Below, one piece after another: positions 14,979-19,630 of a stretch of 19,630 bases of DNA. The number at the start of each line of letters is the position of its first letter. Positions within the stretch are counted from its first letter, which is position 1. This DNA comes from Planctomycetota bacterium (GTDB lineage Bacteria > Planctomycetota > Planctomycetia > Pirellulales > Pirellulaceae), in the NCBI GenBank assembly GCA_026692885.1, contig JAPLNJ010000840.1, positions 1-19,630 on the forward strand, written 5' to 3'. The notes beneath the pieces were generated by a model. It worked only from the letters and a program-made list of their open reading frames with translations. It searched no databases and was not told the origin of the DNA. A program made the position numbers and the translations under genes.

Positions 14979-17816
14979 TTGTCGACTGACTCCCACGACC
15001 CGACTGACAATCTGCCGCCCGATGAACCCGCCTCGGCAGGTGACATTCACGGTGGCATTCTGGTCGATCGCCCGATCGAAGAGGAATTGAAGGACAGCTA
15101 TCTCACGTACGCCATGAGCGTGATCGTGAGCCGCGCGCTGCCGGACGCGCGGGACGGCCTGAAGCCCTCGCAGCGCCGCATTCTGGTCGCCATGAACGAC
15201 TTGCACCTCGGACCAACCGCCGGGCGGGTCAAGTGCGCCAAGATTTCCGGTGACACCAGCGGTAACTACCATCCGCACGGCGAGGCGGTCATCTATCCGA
15301 CCCTGGTCCGCATGGCTCAAGAATGGAACCTGCGGCACGTGCTGATCGACAAGCAGGGGAACTTCGGCTCCATCGCCGGCCTGCCAGCGGCCCAGATGCG
15401 GTATACCGAAGCCCGCCTCTCGCCCATCGCCGCGCAGATGCTGGACGATTTGGATCTGGACACGGTCGACTTCGTGCCCTCATACGACGAGCGGAATCTG
15501 GAACCGACCGTGCTGCCGTCCCGGTTTCCTAACCTGCTGGTCAACGGCAGCGGCGGCATCGCGGTCGGCATGGCCACTTCGATTCCGCCGCACAATCTGC
15601 GCGAGATCTGCGACGCGTTGATCCGGGTGATCGATCACCCGGACGTGTCGATGGACGAGCTGCTGGAGATCGTCCCGGGTCCCGACTTCCCCACCGGCGG
15701 CGTGATCTGCGGGCGCGCGGGCATTCGCCAAGGCTACTACACCGGCCGCGGCACGATCGTGGTGCGGGCCCGGGCCCGCATCGAAGAAAAAGCGAAGGGC
15801 CGCTTCCAGATCGTCGTCACCGAGATCCCTTACCAGCAGTTCCGCGATCGCATTGTGGAGCGGATCGGGGAATTGGTGAACAGCGACAAAATCAAGGGCA
15901 TCTCGGCCGTCCAGGATCTCAGCGACCTGGACGAACCGGTGCGGATCGCGATCGACGTGAAACGCGACGCCGATCCCGAGGTGGTCCTGAACCAACTCTA
16001 CCAGTTCTCGCCGCTGCAAGACACGTTCTCGATCATTCTGCTGGCGCTGGTAGATGGCAAGCCGCGGCTGTGCACCTTCAAAGAACTGCTGCAGGAGTTC
16101 CTTCGCCACCGCGTGATCGTACTGCGCCGCCGGACCCAGTTCCTGGTGGCCAAAGCGCGCCGGCGCAAACACACCGTGGAAGGTTTGCTGTTGGCCTTGG
16201 CCGACATCGAGCAGGTGATTCGCGTCATCCGTCACTCCGGCACGCAAGCGGAAGCCAAGATCGGCTTGATGGGCATCCAATGTCCGGCCGCAATGATGGC
16301 GCGGGCCTTGGGGGAAGTTGGGTTCGGACAATTCCAAGCGGAACACGGGGTGGCCGAAACGTATGCGTTGACCGCGGTCCAGTCCGACGCGATCTTGAAA
16401 ATGACGCTGGGCCAGTTGGTGAATCTCGAACAGGAACGCCTGGCCGGCGAGCATCGGAAGCTGCTGGAAGAGATTGTCGAGTACCTGCGGATCCTGTCCG
16501 ACGACCAGAATCTCCTGGACATCATCCGGGCCGAACTGCAGGACATCCGTAAGAAATATGGAGACGAACGCCGCTCCGAAATCACGGGCGAGGAACTCGG
16601 CTCGCTCGACCTGGAAGACCTGATCACCGAAGAGAATATGGTGGTCTCGATCAGCCACCGCGGCTACATCAAACGCACGCCGACCACCACCTACCGGGCC
16701 CAGCGCCGCGGCGGCAAAGGGATCAAGGGCGCCCGGACCGAAGAGGAAGACCCGATCGAGCATCTGTTCGTGGCCAGCACCCACGCCTACCTGCTGTTCT
16801 TCACAAATCGAGGCAGAGTTTACTGGCAGAAGGTCTACGGTTTGCCGCAGTTGGGCCGGGAGAGCAAGGGCCGCGCGATCGTCAACCTGCTGAACCTGGC
16901 GGAAGGCGAGATCATCCAGGACTGCCGCGCGGTGCGCGACTTTAACTTGCCCGGTCACTTCCTGATGATGGCCACCCGCAAGGGCTTGGTGAAAAAGACT
17001 CCGCTGGAAGACTACAGCCGGCCCAAACGCGGTGGGATCATCGCCATCAAGCTCCGCGAAGATGACGAATTGGTCGACGTCGTCGTGACGAAACCCGGTG
17101 ACGAGGTGGTGCTGGCGACGGCCGCCGGCATGGCGATTCGCTTCAAGCAGTCGGATGCGCGGCCCATGAGCCGCAACACGTCCGGCGTCAAGGGCATCCG
17201 GCTCGCCAGCGGCGATGAACTGGTGGGCATGGTCGTGGCCGACCCGGAGGCCACGCTGCTGACGGCCTGTGAAAACGGTTACGGCAAACGCACCTTTTTC
17301 GGCCCTAGCACGGCAGCCGAAGTTCCCGACGCGGCGGAACTGCCGTCCCTGGACGACGAGCACGGGGAGGAAGCACCGGAGATTGAGGAGCCCGTGGTCG
17401 AGGAGGAAGAAGAAGGGACGTCCGGTGGCGCCCGGTATCGGACGCAACGGCGCGGCGGCAAGGGCTTGCACGACATCAAGGCCACGGATCGTAACGGCCG
17501 GGTGATCGGCATCACGCGGGTCGACGATGACGACGAACTGCTCATGATGACCGCCCGCGGCAAGATCCAACGCATTGCCGCCCGTGAGATCAATGTCATC
17601 GGTCGCAACACCAAGGGTGTCCGAATTATGAGCCTGGACGAGGCCGACACCCTGGCCGCCCTGGTCCGCGTGCCCAAGGAAGAGGAAAGCGACGAACTGC
17701 CGACCATCGACGGCGAAGAAACACCCAGCGCCGAGCTGATCGGCGAGCTTGAGCCAGAGTCAGCTGCCGCCGAGGATGCGACCCAGGCGGAAGATTCGAC
17801 TCCGGCCGACGAATAG
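14979..17816 (+). CDS. gyrA: DNA gyrase subunit A
   Basis: GyrA cuts and rejoins DNA and, with GyrB, introduces negative supercoils. The 945-residue protein starts at TTG. It has the winged-helix breakage domain with catalytic Arg141-Tyr142 in MRYTEARL, the tower and coiled coil, and a C-terminal beta-pinwheel. The GyrA box needed for DNA wrapping, QRRGGKG, appears near residue 573. A second copy (TQRRGGKG) follows an acidic insert (about 787-815, rich in Glu and Asp) in a later blade. The C-terminal tail after the last blade is also acidic. In the quinolone contact helix the residues equivalent to E. coli Ser83 and Asp87 are Ala103 and Pro107 ([16 protein letters not shown]). No gyrB is adjacent. 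A ParC assignment is unlikely because the wrapping box is intact. Confidence 0.96.
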   Translation: MSTDSHDPTDNLPPDEPASAGDIHGGILVDRPIEEELKDSYLTYAMSVIVSRALPDARDGLKPSQRRILVAMNDLHLGPTAGRVKCAKISGDTSGNYHPHGEAVIYPTLVRMAQEWNLRHVLIDKQGNFGSIAGLPAAQMRYTEARLSPIAAQMLDDLDLDTVDFVPSYDERNLEPTVLPSRFPNLLVNGSGGIAVGMATSIPPHNLREICDALIRVIDHPDVSMDELLEIVPGPDFPTGGVICGRAGIRQGYYTGRGTIVVRARARIEEKAKGRFQIVVTEIPYQQFRDRIVERIGELVNSDKIKGISAVQDLSDLDEPVRIAIDVKRDADPEVVLNQLYQFSPLQDTFSIILLALVDGKPRLCTFKELLQEFLRHRVIVLRRRTQFLVAKARRRKHTVEGLLLALADIEQVIRVIRHSGTQAEAKIGLMGIQCPAAMMARALGEVGFGQFQAEHGVAETYALTAVQSDAILKMTLGQLVNLEQERLAGEHRKLLEEIVEYLRILSDDQNLLDIIRAELQDIRKKYGDERRSEITGEELGSLDLEDLITEENMVVSISHRGYIKRTPTTTYRAQRRGGKGIKGARTEEEDPIEHLFVASTHAYLLFFTNRGRVYWQKVYGLPQLGRESKGRAIVNLLNLAEGEIIQDCRAVRDFNLPGHFLMMATRKGLVKKTPLEDYSRPKRGGIIAIKLREDDELVDVVVTKPGDEVVLATAAGMAIRFKQSDARPMSRNTSGVKGIRLASGDELVGMVVADPEATLLTACENGYGKRTFFGPSTAAEVPDAAELPSLDDEHGEEAPEIEEPVVEEEEEGTSGGARYRTQRRGGKGLHDIKATDRNGRVIGITRVDDDDELLMMTARGKIQRIAAREINVIGRNTKGVRIMSLDEADTLAALVRVPKEEESDELPTIDGEETPSAELIGELEPESAAAEDATQAEDSTPADE

Positions 17817-17953
17817 GGCATCGCCGAAAGACAACTCCCTCGCCTAGGTACTCCGGGGTGAGGGGCAGGGTGAGCCGCGCAAAATTGTATCCCAGAGAGT
17901 TCTTGCAATGGTGAGATCTGGTCCGGCTTTTGTTCCAGTGTGGCATGTCGGGT

Positions 17954-18357
17954 CCCCATCCGGGCTTGCCCCGAATGGTACGAGGTTAAGCGTTGAGGTA
18001 CGGGTTTCAGTCATGCATCGTCCGTCCTCCCACCGCGGAGCTTGCCTCCGTGGAGGAGTGTTTAGAACCAGATTGGCGCTGCAATCCTGATCCTTCGCCA
18101 CCACGCGGCTTGCCCGCGTGGAGCGGTGTTTCCCAAGGCTTTTCCAGGAAACATCGCCCCACGGAGGCGAGCTCCGTGGTGGCGTGGAGAGATCGTTGGT
18201 TGGCATTTCTGGTAGTAAACATCGCTCGACGGGGACAAGCCCCGTCGTGGCGGGAATTCGCTCCTGCCGTCCTTAACCTCGTGCCATTCGGGGCAAGCCC
18301 AGTGGGGATCGGAGGTTACGCCTAACCTCGTGCCATTCGGGGCAAGCCCGGATGGGG
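17954..18357. repeat. Three copies of a 37-bp repeat, one inverted to the other two
   Basis: Copies occur at 17954-17990 (inverted) and at 18272-18307 and 18321-18357 (direct), sharing the core TAACCTCGTGCCATTCGGGG followed by CAAGCCC. One or two substitutions separate the first and third copies. They bracket the hairpin-repeat group at 18030-18253. Confidence 0.85.
18030..18253. repeat. Four short hairpin repeats, two in each orientation
   Basis: Copies lie at 18030-18063 and 18096-18131 (direct) and at 18149-18184 and 18217-18253 (inverted). Each carries a stem such as CCACGGAGCTTGCCTCCGTGG with an adjoining GCGRTGTTT flank. The stem bases vary in a compensating way between copies (CGCGG/CCGCG, CGGAG/CTCCG, CGGGG/CCCCG). 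Such paired changes point to selection on, or spread of, a folded structure. Confidence 0.8.
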
Positions 18358-18502
18358 GCGGAACGAAAACAGGACCATCCGTTTGACGCCCGACTCCCCA
18401 ATCTTGCGCGGCCCAGGAGCAGGGTGAGGGGCTGCTCGCTGAGCCACTGACCTTGACAGGCGGAAGCGTAGCTGGCCCAGGTGCAACTTTCCTGGCGCGA
18501 AT

Positions 18503-18580
18503 CGCACGGATGGCAGAGCCAAAGCACGGATGAAGACCAAGTAAGAAAGACATCCGTGCTCTGGCTCTGCCATCCGTGCG
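18503..18580. repeat. 30-bp inverted repeat able to form a very stable hairpin
   Basis: Positions 18503-18532, beginning CGCACGGATGGCAGAGCC, are the reverse complement of 18551-18580 at 29 of 30 positions. The loop is 18 bases. The unit itself contains two CACGGATG sub-repeats, so alternate pairings are possible. Similar CACGGATGGCAGAGCC units are, to my recollection, dispersed in planctomycetes. Confidence 0.9.
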
Positions 18581-18802
18581 GGTAACAAAACCTGGGCGCC
18601 CCAAACCGTGAGTCGATACGACATTTTCAAACGGCCAGGGTGAGGGGCGGAGCAGCGACGTACGAAGCAATACTCGCATCGCTCCAGTGATCGGCCGCTG
18701 CCGGGGTGGTGACCAGCCGCAATTCGGCTTGCAGCTCGTACGGCACAGCGGCCAGTAGGGCGGTGTTCGGGCCCTCGGCTTCCCCGCTCGCCGCACGGTT
18801 CG

Positions 18803-19315
18803 CTACTCGCGCCGCTGCAAATGCTCGTGCACTAACTCCGTGACGCGATCCATCATCGGTCGCACGGTGGCGGCTACCTCGGGGGACAGTTGGCAGTGAG
18901 CATAATCCAACGTCACTGCGCGGGTCGACAAGAGGACCGCCTGTGGCGCGCGGCCGTAGATCCCGTGGGTCCAGGCCAGCAAACCTCGCGCATCGACCGA
19001 ATGCGCCATCCTGTTGACACGCGACGCATCCGCCTCCAGATCGTGGCACACCACCTGACCGACCGGGCCATCGGTCGAGGCATCGAGAAACACAACCAGC
19101 GTGGCATCCTGCAACACCGCGGCCAGTTCGGCCGTCAGAATGTGACGGCTGATGACTTCCACCTGCGGCGAGACAAGCTCGCCCGCCAGTTGATCGGCCA
19201 CCAACGGCCCGACCGCATCATCGCCGCGGATCGGGCTGCCGAAGCCGATCACGACGACCCGCGCGGGCAAACTGGCCTGCAAGTCAGCAACCACGTTAGC
19301 CTCGTGTAAGGGCAT
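18803..19315 (-). CDS. [NiFe]-hydrogenase maturation protease
   Basis: This endopeptidase of the HycI/HybD/HoxW family removes the C-terminal extension of the hydrogenase large subunit once nickel is inserted. The 170-residue protein has the family opening VVIGFGSPIRGDDAVGP (21-37). By position its likely nickel-sensing residues are Asp33, Asp78 (in VVFLDAS) and His105 (in RMAHSVDARGLLA), equivalent to the Glu/Asp, Asp and His of HybD. The ATG at 19315 lies inside the end of the large-subunit gene (stop at 19296-19298), a 20-base overlap that indicates translational coupling with its substrate. Downstream is only repeat-filled DNA, so this is probably the last gene of the hydrogenase operon. 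Confidence 0.92.
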   Translation of the reverse strand: MPLHEANVVADLQASLPARVVVIGFGSPIRGDDAVGPLVADQLAGELVSPQVEVISRHILTAELAAVLQDATLVVFLDASTDGPVGQVVCHDLEADASRVNRMAHSVDARGLLAWTHGIYGRAPQAVLLSTRAVTLDYAHCQLSPEVAATVRPMMDRVTELVHEHLQRRE

Positions 19316-19630
19316 CGATCACCTTGCCGTGGTTGTCTCGCAAGTCAATGTGCAGGGGCATCTGGCCAAACGCGTGCGAAGCGCAGCTCAGGCACGGATC
19401 GTAGCAGCGAATCAGCGCCTCGACGCGGTTCAGCATGCCTTCCTGCAGCTTCTTGGCTTTGACATATTTCTGTGCGACTTGCTTGATTCCCTTGTTCATC
19501 GCCAGGTTGTTGTGCCCGGTCGCAATGATCAGATTCATCCAGGTCATCAAGCCGTCATCGTTAATCTTGTAGTGGTGAATCAGCGTTCCCCGTGGTGCCT
19601 CCGCGACCCCCACGCCCTCCAGCGTGTTGC
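19296..19630 (-). CDS. [NiFe]-hydrogenase large subunit, C-terminal part (group 3-like)
   Basis: Only the last 111 or so codons are in the window; the gene continues past position 19630. The segment has the C-terminal nickel-binding motif YDPCLSCASH, whose two Cys ligate the Ni-Fe centre. After the His comes the 25-residue extension AFGQMPLHIDL...TRG, removed by the maturation protease encoded just downstream. HNNLAMNKGIKQVAQ and RGTLIHHYKIND upstream of it match large subunits of cytoplasmic, cofactor-linked group 3 enzymes (HoxH/MvhA/HydA types). Which subgroup (NAD-linked 3d, NADPH-linked 3b or 3c) cannot be told without the rest of the operon. Confidence 0.93.
   Translation of the reverse strand, partial: NTLEGVGVAEAPRGTLIHHYKINDDGLMTWMNLIIATGHNNLAMNKGIKQVAQKYVKAKKLQEGMLNRVEALIRCYDPCLSCASHAFGQMPLHIDLRDNHGKVIDALTRG

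Larger units (their letters stand above)
17817..18802. other. Gene-poor stretch filled with palindromic repeats
   Basis: Nearly 1 kb after gyrA holds no gene I can support. It contains three copies of a GCTTGCCCCGAATGG-type repeat, four copies of a short hairpin repeat and a 30-bp inverted repeat. Short GGTGAGGGGC-type tracts recur at about 17867, 18422 and 18640. Long minus-strand frames here are low-complexity readings of the repeats. A minus-strand frame at 18627-18800 (PNTALLAAVPYELQAELRLV) has some protein character but no start codon with support. No classical T-run terminator was seen after gyrA. Confidence 0.7.

Noticed and set aside
15480..17570. 696-codon minus-strand frame opposite gyrA
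   Set aside because: It is antisense to a clear GyrA and has a composition typical of a mirrored frame in GC-rich DNA.
18062..18796. 244-codon minus-strand frame after gyrA
   Set aside because: It reads through several palindromic repeats, giving low-complexity sequence without start signal.

Overview
The window looks like a piece of chromosome from a planctomycete, most likely a Pirellulales-type member. This is inferred from three things: moderately high GC, protein styles typical of the group (a PAS-rich hybrid kinase opening with an LHELRVHQ helix, a Gfo/Idh/MocA oxidoreductase), and gaps filled with short palindromic repeats of a kind I recall from planctomycete genomes. No phage, complete insertion sequence, CRISPR array, rRNA or tRNA was recognised.

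Layout. Positions 1-450 hold an inverted pair of intergenic repeats. A hybrid sensor histidine kinase follows on the plus strand (coding body 677-3667); a promoter-like site, a good ribosome binding site and a 13-C tract lie in front of it. The tract throws the best upstream start out of frame with the kinase by one base. On the minus strand, read right to left, come a Gfo/Idh/MocA oxidoreductase (6890-5799), an LpxL/HtrB-type acyltransferase (5793-4837) and an uncharacterised protein that looks truncated (about 4671-3745). Two glycosyltransferase-like genes converge at 7293-8054 (+) and 9277-8123 (-). Together with the acyltransferase and the oxidoreductase they suggest a cell-envelope or glycoconjugate neighbourhood.

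A second minus-strand cluster, read from 14484 down to 9822, encodes a membrane sensor kinase, an NtrC-type response regulator, a DUF47/PhoU-like protein and a PiT phosphate transporter. The order suggests one unit in which a two-component system may control low-affinity phosphate or metal-phosphate uptake. A possible small Cys-containing ORF lies upstream of the kinase.

The plus-strand gene gyrA (14979-17816) starts at TTG behind a strong ribosome binding site and a well-formed promoter. Its quinolone-contact positions carry Ala and Pro. Downstream is about 1 kb with no convincing gene, packed with nested inverted repeats. The right edge holds a [NiFe]-hydrogenase maturation protease overlapping the C-terminus of a group-3-like hydrogenase large subunit that runs out of the window.

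I do not see a clear new defence or biosynthetic system. The most interesting items are the poly-C frame switch in the hybrid kinase, the sensor kinase lacking the acidic residue next to its phospho-histidine beside a phosphate transporter, the GyrA quinolone-site residues, and the symmetric repeat cluster after gyrA.
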